This document shows positions 34,189-46,143 of a stretch of 64,000 bases of DNA, piece by piece. Numbering within the stretch: the stretch's first letter is position 1; every line of letters begins with the position of its first letter. A program made the position numbers and the translations under genes. The stretch covers positions 1,237,501 through 1,301,500 of the forward strand of contig NW_022985560.1 in the NCBI RefSeq assembly GCF_010093815.1. Reading direction: 5' to 3'. Source of the DNA: Pseudovirgaria hyperparasitica (Eukaryota > Ascomycota > Dothideomycetes > Acrospermales > Acrospermaceae). The notes beneath the pieces were generated by a model. The model saw only the letters and a program-made list of their open reading frames with translations, was not told the origin of the DNA and ran no database searches.

Positions 34189-34990
34189 TTAATAACCATC
34201 AACAATTTGTCTCTCTGTACGCACCCTCAATCGTGATCTAGCAGGCGACACGGGCTCACGGGCTGCAGTGCCATTACCCTTGTTTTGATAACAGCAATTG
34301 ACATCTTCCCACTCAGGAGGCACGACCTTAGTAACTCTCTCGCTCGTCTTTCGCTCATCCAACTGGCGAGCTTCACTCAGGGTCTTGACCACCCCTTTTA
34401 GTGCCTCCCGTTGGAAAACACTGAAGCCAGACGGCTGATTGATGCAGCCCCAAGCGCGCCAGTCTACGGCCGTCTCGTGCTCGCTGACCTTTGTGACAGT
34501 CATGCTGTCCCAGAACCCGTCGAAGATCATTTGGTGGTCGCTTGTATTCCAGTAGAACATTGGCCGGTCAGCTTGTTGCAAGGCGAGATTGAAGGAGCCA
34601 TCAGGTTGTGTGGCCATGTTGTAGATTTGCTCGACGAATTCGACACCGTTGGCGGGCATGACGCGAACAGCGCCGGGAGTCAAATCTGTGCCGGAGACAC
34701 TGATGGGGTGCGGGACGCCGATCCAGGCTGTTTGGTGGACTGTGATGGGTTAGATATGGGTTGATACTGCTGAGTTTTAACTTACAGTTCTTCATGATTG
34801 CACTGACATCCTCGATTTTAGCGCCTAGTGTGATTGTTGAGCGCGATCGTTGGTAGGGCATATCATGGGAACATGTGCATGCGCCTTCGATAGTCTCTTG
34901 AGAGCATGAAGGAGGAGGTGTGTAGCAGACTGGGCTGCTGGACACGAAGTGTGATAGGATGGACAAAGTGATGATGTTTATGAGCTTCAT
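34189..34990 (-). CDS. secreted protein, possible SRPBCC/START-like fold
   Basis: Two exons: complement of 34786-34990 and 34189-34739, giving 251 aa. The signal peptide is MKLINIITLSILSHFVSSSP, followed by a short Cys-rich segment (CYTPPPSCSQETIEGACTC). The 46-nt intron joins SAIMKN-FHQTAWIGVPHPISV. The body (STITLGAKIEDVSAIMKN, FYWNTSDHQMIFDGFWDSMTVTKV, ETAVDWRAWGC) has the strand-helix rhythm of SRPBCC-like ligand-binding or cyclase proteins. That is a fold guess, not a family hit. Its place inside the metabolite region suggests a role on an exported or extracellular intermediate, but it could be an unrelated secreted protein. The start at 34990 is chosen because it alone gives a signal peptide. 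Confidence 0.75.
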
Positions 34991-36063
34991 TTTGCTAGAA
35001 CTTGAAATCGACTGATACTGTACGTAAAGATACAATGAACGACCTTTCAAGGAAATTGCAAACTTGAGATTCTTTGATTTTTCACTTGCTCGAGAACCGA
35101 CTCTTTGTATTTCAATGAACCAGATAACGTCGTTGCCTTCACCCCACCGGCCTGCGCCCTCTCGTGTTGTTCGATGCGCCACTTCGCATCGCCCATTGGA
35201 AGGAGTCTCAGTCATGAAACGGATAGCCTATTTCGAGACTCGTTGAGGCTATGGCTCAGCTCCTCAATGTGCTCATGAGGAGCTCATTTCGTCGAACACG
35301 GGTGATTACGTTGCTATCATGCGATCCTTCGTGTGGGATGACTAGTCTCTCGCCACGTTAAGCCTCGCGGAATGCGTAACGAGTGTGAAAAAACAAAGTT
35401 GTTTGATGGTGGTCAAGAGGTCTTAGATCTCGGTCTAGACTCTAGAGCAAGCCCAACACTGAGCTTGGTCCAGCGCCTTGTCTGTTCAATCGCGCACGGT
35501 TCTGGAGGCTCAAGCCAAAAGCATGGATTGTATAAATGGCAACCACGTGGCAAGCCACACATCCGGCTCGATGGGTCCTAGTGATAAGCCTCGCGAAAAG
35601 GATTCTCTTTGGATGTAGACATTGTCATTCTGCATTCGATGCCCTGAGTGAGATCCCAAATCGAGAAGCCTTGTTACGAGAGCTGAGAAATCCCGAAGGA
35701 GTGCTGACAAGAGTAAATGTTCCATACTACGCGGACGGTGTGCGAAGCCATAATCTCAAGTCGGCGAGGTTTTCTCACAAGGATTAAAACGTGGTCAGCA
35801 GGGTTGTTTGGCGATCGGCGGTTGACAACCTCGCCGACTGCCAAGACTCGCTAGCGGAATGTTGCATGTCTTGCCGAGAACAAAGTGTCGGAGGGTTGAG
35901 ATACATCACCGTTCAAGGTTTTATGATTGTGTTCTTGGAAGGGCTGTTAACAAGCTTGAGATGAACGCGACCTTCTTTACTTGAGGTTCTCAGCATACTT
36001 CTCGCTACGAACTTCGAAACCCCCTTTTCTCTACCCCTTTTGTCTACCCAGTTCCATAGCACC
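34991..36063. other. divergent intergenic stretch with a hairpin
   Basis: Between the secreted-protein gene and the first P450. A hairpin with 9-bp arms AGCTCCTCA/TGAGGAGCT and a 9-nt loop lies at 35258-35284. Near 35828-35848 there is an imperfect dyad around GGTTGACAACC. No gene was recognised. Confidence 0.45.
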
Positions 36064-37681
36064 ATGATCATGGCGGTCTCTAGTAATCCCGTCCTGCTTG
36101 ATAGATTCATCTTGCTTGTGTTACCACTCTTTTGTGTCTTCATTCTGGTTGAATTACGATATTCATATGCTCGCCGCTTTTTTGCTGCTCTTTTCTCTAT
36201 ACTCTTCAGTGTAAGAAGATCTTATGAAATAGTGTACAATCGTTAACAAACCAAAGACATACCTACATCAAAAATACCCAATTATCCAGCACGAGACACA
36301 GCAGCCCCTTCCATCACTCCCGTTCACTTTTCCTAATGGTCAAGGCGACACAGAAAAGTTTCTCCACGGACGAACGAACAGCGCCAAATGGCAGAACCGG
36401 TATGGATCTCTATATCGGATCTGGTCGGGTCAATCGCCGGAGGTGGTTCTTACTGAGGCTCGACATGTTGAAGCTGTCTTCAAGGACTCGCATACTCACC
36501 AAAAAGCTCACGCGAATGATAGTGGACAGCTCATGTACACGCTCCTTGGGTCCTGCCTCGGACTGATCAGCGGTCAAGGTTGGAAAGCAGTGCGCAAAGC
36601 GTCCGAGCCGGCCTTCTTGCATCGATCTACTTTGGCTTACACCGAAGACTTCACAGAATTGACGAGGTCTTGGATTGCAGGGCTTGTGGACAACCCGGAG
36701 TTTCGCGATAATGGTCGCTTACATCCCGTCGAAGACTTGAAGCTCTTGCCATTCTTGGCAGTTGCTAAAGTTTTGTTTGGCGACTTTGGTGACGATCTAA
36801 AGGCTCGGCTACTCGCAATTATTCCTGGACGAGAACAGCTTATGAAATACGTGGTCAAAGGAGGCATGCCCCGCTTCTGGATTTCCCAGTTCCTCCCGCT
36901 GCAAGCCAACCGCGAGTTGAAAGAATTCAAGTCAAAGTGGGCTTCGTGGACTGACGAAGCATACTCCCGAGCAGTCGAAAATTACTCTGGCGACTCGTTT
37001 AAGCCTTCGATCATTGACATGTACTCAGCTGTGGCTGAAGGTACAATCACGAGGGAGGAGGTCCTGCAAACACTAGATGAAATGTTGTTTGCCAATCTAG
37101 ATGTTACCATGGGAGGAATCTCATGGAACGTGGTCTTCTTGGCTGCCCATCCGAGTATACAGGAAGAATTGCGGAATGAATTTGGTGGAAGAGCTGCCGA
37201 TCGAAACGCATATCTTCTGGAGACTAATAATCTTCTTAATTCCTGCATCCTGGAGTCATCTCGGCTGCGGCCGCTGGCTGCCTTCTCCGTCCCACAGTCC
37301 TGTCCTAATGTTCGCGTCCTGGACGGCTACGTTGTGCCACCAGGAACGAAATTTATAGTAGACGCATATGCTCTCAACATCCGCGATCCGTTCTGGGGTA
37401 ATGATAGGGAGCAGTATCGACCACAGAGATTTTTGGAAAGACAGAAGCTCGGCAAAGATACGCGCTATCGTTACTGGCGGTTCGGATTTGGACCGAGACA
37501 ATGTCTAGGAAAATATGTTGCCGATCTTCTGATCAAATGTTTGATCATCGAGCTGTTGGAACGCTATGACTTGAGACTGTTCGAAAGTAAGGAAGCAGAA
37601 TGGCCATGGAACGATGAAACCTGGATTCATCACCCGGAGATGGTGGTGATGTGTAAACCGAGAGAGAAAGCAATATTATGA
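36064..37681 (+). CDS. cytochrome P450 (cluster P450 1)
   Basis: Two exons, 36064-36210 and 36257-37681, giving 523 aa. The first exon encodes the membrane anchor (LLDRFILLVLPLFCVFILVEL). The splice gives FS-TYLHQKYPIIQ, the usual start of the catalytic domain. I-helix region: EMLFANLDVTMGGISWNVVFL. ExxR: ESSR (382-385). PxRF-like: YRPQRFLE. Heme loop: FGFGPRQCLG with Cys465. From memory, the unusual FANLDVTMGG I-helix recalls P450s of diketopiperazine-type clusters; this is untested. A second ATG six bases downstream (36070) has a better context and is an alternative start. Confidence 0.93.
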
Positions 37682-39670
37682 TCATGGCTGCCCAAAGCAA
37701 TATCGCCAATTGGGTCCAGGTAGGACATACCGCAGGATCAAGTCTCGGAAAATAGATGTTCAATTTTATGACAGCGCATTTCCATAGTAAAGAAGACATG
37801 TCTCGGGTGTATCCCCACCAAAAGCCGACAGAATGATTGAATGAACGTATCCACTGCTACCGCTCTAGATGGTTGAGTGAGACTAGAAGACCAGTACGGA
37901 GAATCATCATTGTATCGCGAACCTCGAACTGCTTTATAGCGCGTGTTTTATATCGATCATCCGGCTTGACTCCTTCGTTTGTTTTTCTTTTTATGCTACA
38001 TTTGAGTAGTGCTCGCGCAGCTTTTGATCGGAAGAATTGTCATCGTCATCGTCTTAGTCGTCGTAAATCTTTGCCCCTAGAGACAAGTGAATTTAGCCTT
38101 GAACGGATGGCCTAGGGTACCTGCCTTCTTAACGTGATCGACCAAACCCAACGCTGTAGCTCTAGGAAACCAATGAGTTATACGGTTTTCCAGACACCTA
38201 GTAGTCTGATGACCGACGCTGATCTGAATCGATTGGATGTCGATCAGATAATTATCGTATTTCTCTAGCAGTTTTTTCTATACTCCTTTCTAGTGCCGAG
38301 AGAAGCCGGAATTACCATCGTTTGGAACGCATTCTACGCTGAGATAGGTCTGCTTGGACAGATTTAAGGATCCCGAGCGAGCGAAAGTATAGACACAGCT
38401 CTTTGGAGATCATCTAAAGGCCTTGACTTGAGGAAGGAAATAAGGGACAATGAGGGCGAGTCAGGCTGTACATGAGCCTAATTCACCAAGTACGACATCT
38501 TACCCCTCTCAGTTCATTTACTAACAGCAAACCTCCTGTTGATTGAATGGTCGAGGGCTGAGCGGTCGCGGGGATGTTGCATCTACAGTCAGCAAAAGGC
38601 TTCCAGAAGGAGACCCGACTGCGGAGATGAATACAACCGAGAGCATACTGCTCGTTCAGGAGTTGATGCCATAAAGAACAAGCTGAGAGGTTGCACCTAC
38701 AGTCGCTTGTGCGTTGGCCAAGGAAACACGAAATCAAAGTCGGTAGTACGGTAGGCGTACTAGAGCTCCGGTGGACGCTTTGTCACCTTTTCTTTTCATG
38801 GGTGAAAGTTTCTAATTCATTCTCTTTCGAAGTCCCACACTTTCCTAGAACCAGACTAACATCCTCAGGTCGTCTTTATCTTTCGTCCTACGAATCCACA
38901 ATGCAGCCACCGATATCTTGTTTCTGATCATCCTCCACGACGCGCGCAGCTTTCACGACGCGCCCGTCCTTCCCACATCGATCATTACCATCTCACGCGA
39001 TGCTTGACTGCATACAACGCGATAATATGTAAAAGCCGGTTGCCTTGGTCCAAACCTACTACATGCGGTACTCCATACTATTTAGTGCAGCGAAGACACC
39101 AGAGGCAAAGAAATAGCAAGATTTGATGATACTACTGTAGCCCCAGGCCAGACCTACAGAGTACAGATTACTATCCAATCTGACAGCAGAGACTTTAGGC
39201 TGCCTTGTTACAAAGTCCTATCGTAAGGAAGAACTTTTGCAAGAGCTTATCTGTCGCTGTATTATTTAACGGGCAGACTGACCTGTCTGGGAGCGTCCGA
39301 GATTGGCTCCCACTGAAGTAGTCGTATGTGCAGCTCACAGCCATGCCCTGAATTCCCACCACTCTAAGTATACTGTCTTGGCTGCCTGATGCATTTGCTG
39401 CTAGTCGTTGTTGTTTGCAATCATTAGAGGTGTCCACCAATAGCTTCGCACATCTGAGCCGGCCGAAGGTGACTCGAAGCTACACAACCAGGCCTTCAGT
39501 GACGCTCAAATATGCGAGGTGACGGTACAGTTGAGTTACTTACTTATGGAACGTGATCGATGAGAAGGGATCATGCTAGGATGATTGGCCGATGCTACGC
39601 AATGATCAAACATGGGTGTAGCTAGACTCGGATCGTCAACATTGAGTTGATCCTTCAATTTTCTTCTATT
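37682..39670. other. 2-kb convergent gene-free stretch
   Basis: Between two convergent P450 genes; only random-looking short frames were found. Confidence 0.45.
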
Positions 39671-41436
39671 CTATTTTCTTAACGTCACACGACATGGATA
39701 TCCGTCTGCCGGATGACTTCCTCCATTCATAATTTGGTAGGCCCTTTCTCCTTCAAGTCTTTTGATTCCGTCCGATGGATTAATCTTGTCCCATTCATCA
39801 TAAACTTCCTTAATGTCAAATTCCCTTACAGTGAGAGCCAGAGTCACTTTAATATCCAGCATTGCCAGTGTCTGCCCCAGACAGTTTCTAGGTCCATGTT
39901 CGAACGGTCGCCAAGCGCCTTTGACCGGGTGCAAAGGGTCGCTCGAATTGACCAACCAGCGTTCCGGCAGAAACTCGTTAGGCCTTGGCCAGTATTTGGG
40001 ATTACGTTGCAGAGCTCCGTGTACGATCCAGATGTTCATTGTATCTGTTGGGTAGAGTTGTCCGGAGTCGTTGTCTCGAAGGGATACATCAGGTCGACCT
40101 CCACGCATGCCAGATGCAGCAGGAAACAATCGCATGGCTTCCTTTATGACAGCCTCCGTATATGGCAGCTTATTCAACAGATCTGGCTGGTCACAAAGAA
40201 GCTTGGGGGTGTCCGTCAGGTTCTCTCCAAGGACAGCGTCGTGCTCATCGCGAAGCTTTTGCATTGCGCCGGGATTATGCTGGAGAAGGTAGTAGCAATA
40301 ACAAATAGACGAAGACGTGGAGTCGTGACCGGCAAAAAGAAACAGTCGGATCTGTGTAGCGGCCCATGACTTAAAGCTATTGTCTAATCGATCGGCGGTC
40401 TCTCCTGATTTGGACGGCTTACCCTCGCGCATGTAATCGGCAATTGTCAGGTTCATGATGGATCTTGTCGAGGCAGCTTTGTCGTCGCTGGCCCATTCTT
40501 TGAAACGCTGGTCAAGCTCCTTGGAAATGTAATTGTTCATCCGATGGCCGTTGTACCATTGCATTATGGGTCTGATCGGGTTCCATCGGATGAATGGATT
40601 CAACTCGTCATTGAGGCATTGCCACGAGATTTGACTTCTCATGGCGGTGGCAAGCTCGTTGTGTTGCGTCTGCGAGTGGAGTCTCGAGTTACTAGAAACT
40701 GTCAATACACGCTTTCTGGCCAGGAGAAGCTGAACCCACAATGTGACTGCGCCAATTATGTCCATAGTGTACCAGAGCGTAGCTTCGTCTAGAGAAAACA
40801 TGTCCTGCTTGCGTGCATGCGACCTGAGGACCTCGAGATAGACCAGCGCTTCTTCAACAATGTGATGGGTCTGGTTGCGGAGGTAGCGATCGTTAAAACC
40901 TGGACTGAACAAAGCTCGCGACGATTTCCATGTGGGACCGTTCATGGTGAAAAGATTATCACCACCAGCGAGTGGCTGGAAGAACGGCTTCAGCGAGCCA
41001 GGCTTGATCAAATCATGTTCCTGACAAGCTTGAATCGCATGACTAGGCGAGGAAACGATAAGGAATGGGTCACAAAATGGCCATAAGTCCAAGTAGAAGA
41101 GCGAATCCGTCTTTCCAAATTTGCGAGACAGAATGACGAACGCATCAGTCTGCTGGGAATCCTTCGGCATTGTCTTTAGTATTTCCGGCATTACTAGAAG
41201 GTGGCCAAGGATGGGATTCCATGGTGGCATTGGCTGATCAATTGTGAGTCCAAGGTTCTGGCCACTATACATTGCAGATATAGACTTACCATGCCAGCTT
41301 CGCGAAGTCTGTAGAAAGGCATGCGAGCTTTGTAGCCTTTGTAAATGACGTACGCAGTAAAGCATAGCCATAGTGGGACAGCGTAGAACAACACCACAAG
41401 CCATGCCGGACCATGGTCCAGAAATGAGAAGACCAT
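39671..41436 (-). CDS. cytochrome P450 (cluster P450 2)
   Basis: Three exons: complement of 41290-41436, 40740-41233 and 39671-40691, giving 553 aa. N-terminal anchor WLVVLFYAVPLWLCFTAYVIY. I-helix LFLFAGHDSTSSSICY, with the AGxDST oxygen-activation motif. ExxR in VIKEAMRLFP. PERW in FLPERWLV. Heme loop FEHGPRNCLGQ. The first intron joins REAGM-PMPPWNPILGH. The second (40692-40739, 48 nt) is in frame and stop-free, and its removal restores IGAVTF-NSRLHSQTQHNEL; unspliced, 16 extra residues would sit in the middle of the fold. It is transcribed away from the rhodopsin-like gene. Confidence 0.92.
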
Positions 41437-42196
41437 TGCGGATTGAGTCTTGGACGGAATATGTGCTGCACTAATCAAGACGCGCGGTCCAAAGGTGCCT
41501 TTAAGGTTGTCGCGTCTGGCAGCTGAGGTCGTGCAATGTTTCAAGCTCGGTATTGATACAGGTAAGAAACAAGCAATAGACCACTTTTGTATCCACCCTG
41601 CTTACCTTGTGGACAAGCCTTGCCATCATCTGCGCCGCATATGAAAGTTCGCCCGTGCCTCAGTTTAGCCCCACGTCACTCTATCGGCCTTGGTGGAGAT
41701 TGTTATTGAGGCTGCGTACCTGCGCGGTCTGCTAAACACACATCCACATCCTAGCGCTTACTCTAGTCTAAGACATTCGAACAAAGAGGGTCGCTTACAT
41801 TCCTATGTTCATGACTCTTCCGCGTACAGCCAACGGCTTGTCTGGTGGCCTCTCTGGCTAACGCACACGCTTCGAACTGCTTCCGCAAAATATCGACGTG
41901 AATGTTGTCGAGAAGGCAACCGATGAAGGTGTATCATCTCGGCTAGAGACACAAAAGAAACTATCAAGTTGCTCAATCAGCACACAATTGCATGCACGGA
42001 TTCACTTTCGAGGTACGCTAGTGCCAAACAATATATCCGCTACACATTTATTTCGAACAGAAAACATGATCTATTTACCCACCCTTCCAAGACTGGAACG
42101 CTCCACATTTAATGAAATCTACGGTACATGTTGCGCATTTCCACGTTGGGCTTAAACCGAGAGCCTGTCTCTAAGCTCCGAGGGGAGAGCTCTTGT
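41437..42196. other. intergenic stretch, nothing recognised
   Basis: Promoter side of P450 2 and 3' flank of the rhodopsin-like gene. No clear site or gene was seen. Confidence 0.5.
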
Positions 42197-43567
42197 TTAC
42201 CGTCTAAATGTATCGCGTGGCTCATATTCCTCATAAGCTGTTGATGGAGGGCTCACCTCCGATTCGTGGGTAGACTGGACTGACTTTGGTATGTTAGTGT
42301 GATCCTCAGCTGGCGAACAATTTGTGTGACTTACAAACTGCTTTTTCACAACGATGCTCCGATTAGATTCGCTACCGCACAAGGTATCGTCCATACTGTG
42401 GAGTGCATGACTTCGATTGTAGCCCCTGATAAACGTCCCCAGCCCGGTCATGGTCGGCCGTGGAACCTGAGGCAGGTGACCTATTTCGGTGTCCTCGAAG
42501 TCGTTCTCGGACGATTTGTTCTTTCGGCCTCGGAGTAAACGTTTGTACGAATAGAGCGGTGGTGGGGCGTGCTGGCCCGACTGATTGTGTTTCACAAATG
42601 CCGTTCGGAAGGTTGTCAATGATGCCATGAAGACTGCCACAGCTGCCTCCATGAACTGCCAAAACAGCGACCACGGGACGTCGGTGCCGATATCATTCTT
42701 CACTTTGCTCACTCGTGTTATGGCCATCGCCACCATCACGAGCGACAGGCAAAGGAAGATACCTAGGACCATTTTCTGACGGAACTTCAAATTTGATTGT
42801 CTCAGAATTATGACTGGAATGCTAACAACTACAAAGTGTTAGATATGCCTCTGACTGGTATGTAAACTCACTCATGATGTCAGTCAAGCAGTCCAGTCCT
42901 GTGATGAATCCAGTCAAAGACACATTCAACAGTGAGCGAGACGGATCCAAGCACTTCACTACTCAAAGGTCAGCGAAAATGAAGATAAAAGATGTAGGTG
43001 GCGTACATGAGTCGACGCCGGAGTAAGGGCACAGTATGAACGGCTCGGAAACCAGAAACATCCAGGTTACTATCGTAAAGACAACGACCGACCAATACCA
43101 AATGCGAATGCCACGCACTCTATCGATGAGGTTATAGAAGAAAGCCAGGAAAGAGAACTTGACACAGAAAATTGCAGTCCATGCCAGGCAGAGAAACGTT
43201 TTCAATGGAGTTGTGCCGTTAATAACCATATCCAGTTCTTTCGGCGTGAGTCTGTACGCAAGGGTCACATCGTGTTGGATCGCATTGTCGAGGAAGTACG
43301 CCTCTGCATTCACGAAGAGCATGGCAGCCGATACACACAGACAGGCCAGAGCAAAGATGAGGAAGTAGTCATCGAGAGCCAGCCGTCTTTGTGTTGTGAG
43401 GCGTGTTGTCAGTCTCGCAAGCAAAGTCAAAACCGAAATGCCAAAGAAGATCCCGATGGTCACCTGAATGTATCAGCATGCTCAAGTTTTTAACCTTATA
43501 AGGATCCAAAGCGCACCTCATATGTCTTCCGATGGATGGAGGTGTAACTGTCCGTATCTATCTCCAT
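42197..43567 (-). CDS. fungal rhodopsin-like (SAT4/PTH11-type) seven-helix membrane protein
   Basis: Five exons: complement of 43517-43567, 43007-43463, 42872-42958, 42335-42828 and 42197-42283, giving 391 aa. Several hydrophobic helices are clear (TIGIFFGISVLTLLARL, YFLIFALACLCVSAAML, LCLAWTAIFCVKFSFLAFFY, WYWSVVVFTIVTWMFL, MVLGIFLCLSLVMVAMAI). Family landmarks include LDDYFLIFA, the joined CLDPSRSLLNVSLTGFITGLDCLTDIM-IVSIPVIILR, and a cytosolic Ser/Glu-rich tail. The last intron (42284-42334, 51 nt) is in frame and stop-free, so retention would give a 408-residue form. Such proteins are abundant in plant-associated fungi and lie in or near metabolite clusters; they are thought to be receptors, with ligands unknown. 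Confidence 0.85.
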
Positions 43568-44304
43568 CTTTCTGCTATCGGTAGAGTCGTTCGACTCGTA
43601 TCAGATGTACAAGTTACGATTGCTAAAGACGATTTGCATTCCAGAGGAAGTATGGAGAAGATTACAAGTAAGCCGAAGTCGAGGTTCACGCTGCTGAGCT
43701 GGCTATGCAGCCTTCATATGACCCCCATGCGGAGTCTTCGGTTATTGGCTGGGGCAGCAACATGGCTGAAATCTCACCCTGCAACGTGAGCGCAACCACT
43801 ACGACTATTTTTATCCAGCTGTGGATATCGATGTGTATCCTTGTAGTATTTGGGGTCTGAACTACGCAATCTTGGCGGTCTTACGTCCTGTCAGCGCTTC
43901 TGCAAAGGCGTCAACGGGTTTGACTTCCCTATAGTAGTTGTGAAGCCGAGGTATTGCAGCACGAGAAGCAATGTAGCCAGAATGAATGTCTCGGTCTTCG
44001 CTTTCATGTATTCTGGATTGGTCAACTCCCAAGGGGCTGATTGCGATGCTACATGGGGCAGGCGATAAGGGCAAAATCTACCGACCGGTCAGGTCCACAG
44101 TAACACGACTCCACATATACTTTCTTATTTCAGTGTCAATGTGTTTCCCTTATTCAGCATACAGTCCTTTAAGTATAAAGTGGTCAGGTCTTCCCAGACT
44201 CATATAGAATGTTACTGGATGTTACCTCCTGCTCAACATATACTCGCGTATTTCTCCTGGCCGATTTTTCAAATTATCATTTCCTCGAGATTCCTCACAT
44301 AGTC
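43568..44304. promoter_or_regulatory. divergent promoter region, rhodopsin-like gene and P450 3
   Basis: 737 bp between two start codons. A near match to TCG(N5)CGR (TCGGTCTTCGC) lies near 43990. Nothing stronger was seen. Confidence 0.3.
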
Positions 44305-46143
44305 ATGATCGACTTCATCCGAGGATGTTGGTCTGATGATGATTTTGTGCAGAAGGGAATTGCTATTGCATGTGTGGTTACTCTGCCTTTTGTTTTGAAC
44401 TATATTGTATATGATGTTCTCTTCAAAAGATTGCATGCTCGCATTCCCCATGATACAACCAAAGACCTAGAGCAGCACCCGAAGATTCCACCCACTCTAC
44501 CTCATGCTGTACCGATTCTCGGCAGCGCGCTTGGTCTCTTGTTTGGGGGTGCAAAATTCATGGATAGAGCTACGTGTGTATCAATCAACTGTTCTTGTAC
44601 TATATAAGTCTTCAGACTGACATAGTTGTAGTCGATACGCGGGATATCTTGCCCCTGTACGCATATCACTTCCCGTTGATGAGATATACATGATCAGTGG
44701 GCCAACCACTCTTGCCGCCCTGTGGAGGCAGAAGTGGTTGTCAAGTCCTATTTTCGCTTATACTGTCGGCCTCAAGTACATCTTCGGTATGCGAGAGGAG
44801 TCTATCAGAACATATAAAGCGGACAACTCTGGTGTATATCAGAAACCTCATCCAGACAGTAACGTGGAACCACGTAATCGGCTTGACTACCTTACGCACA
44901 ACGGGCTTCTGAAAGGACTCGCCAAAGAAGGTCTTGGGCCTTTACTCCAGCGCTTTGAACACAACTTTCGGTCCAGACTTTCGAGTCTTGGAGTAACGGA
45001 GGAATGGGTTGAAATGCCGGATCTACTTGAGTTCTTTGAACAAAATGTCGGCAACTCCATTCTGGAGGCTCTATTTGGACCAACATTACTCACTCGGAAA
45101 AACTTCTTACGCGACCTTTGGGACTTTGACCGTGGGATCCGATTCCTAGGGAAGAGGTTTCCGTGGTTCCTGGCACCCAAGGCTCATAGAGCTCGCGATC
45201 GCATGCTTGCTCATTTACAGGCCTGGTATATTGAAGCGCGGAAGGGATTTACTGAGGCATCAATCTTACCCGATGGAGATGGAGATCCGTTCTGGGGATC
45301 CGAGCTTGTGAGATCAAGACAGAGGTACTTACTCGCTGCTGATGAACAAGACGATGCAGCAGTGTCATCAGTTGATCTGGGCCTTCTGTGGACGTAAGCC
45401 ATATCCATTCGTGAGTTCGGTGCATTGTTACTGACATTAGCAGCTCTGTCACGAACATCGTACCCAATGCATTGCTCACCATTCTACATGTGTTCGAGGA
45501 TCAAGAGCTTCAGAGCAAGTTACGCCAGTCTTTGGCTAATCTTACCAAAAGAAGTGATGGGGTTTCATTCAATGTTGAAGACCTACTTCAAGATCCACTG
45601 ATGAACTCTGTGTACGCAGAGACCTTACGACTTCACGTCCATGTCTTCACCACCCGCTGTTCACCACATCAAGACTTTACTGATGGCCGTTGGTTTGTCC
45701 CAAGAAACAAGGTCTTCATGGTCAACTCTTATCCTGCACATATGGACAACTCCTACTGGAATACAAAGGATGGCAAACATCCCCTGAACACCTTCTGGGC
45801 CGAAAGATTCATCCTTGACCCAAGCGACCCTCTGAGTGGCCCCCGTAAAGATGGCCTCTCCCATGACGACCTTGGTGATAAGGGGATTGAGAAGGCTGGT
45901 GAGAAATTGTTCACACTCAAAGGACTAGACGGAGCATGGATTCCATATGGAGGAGGCTATGGCGCATGCCCGGGTCGACATCTCGCTCGGAGACAGCTTC
46001 TTCTCATCATGGCCACAATGCTGTCGATGTTTGATGTCGAGTTCTTGACACCAAACATTACAATGGATACTTCGGGGTTTGGAATTGCGACGGAGAAGCC
46101 AAAGCAGAAGGTGAAGTTCCGCATGCGAAAGCGCGTCGTTTAG
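44305..46143 (+). CDS. cytochrome P450, CYP7/CYP8-like heme signature (cluster P450 3)
   Basis: Three exons, 44305-44573, 44632-45393 and 45444-46143, giving 576 aa. Anchor: IAIACVVTLPFVLNYIVYDVLF. The heme loop is IPYGGGYGACPGRHLARRQ, the GGG...CPGR type of the CYP7/CYP8-like group rather than the usual FxxGxRxC. ExxR is in YAETLRLHV. The joins give DRAT-RYAGYLAPVRISLPVDEIYM and LLWT-SVTNIVPNALLTIL. The second acceptor is a tandem TAGCAG, so splicing three bases earlier (45441) would add one Ser. It lies head-to-tail with the ABC transporter and is divergent from the rhodopsin-like gene. Confidence 0.92.
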
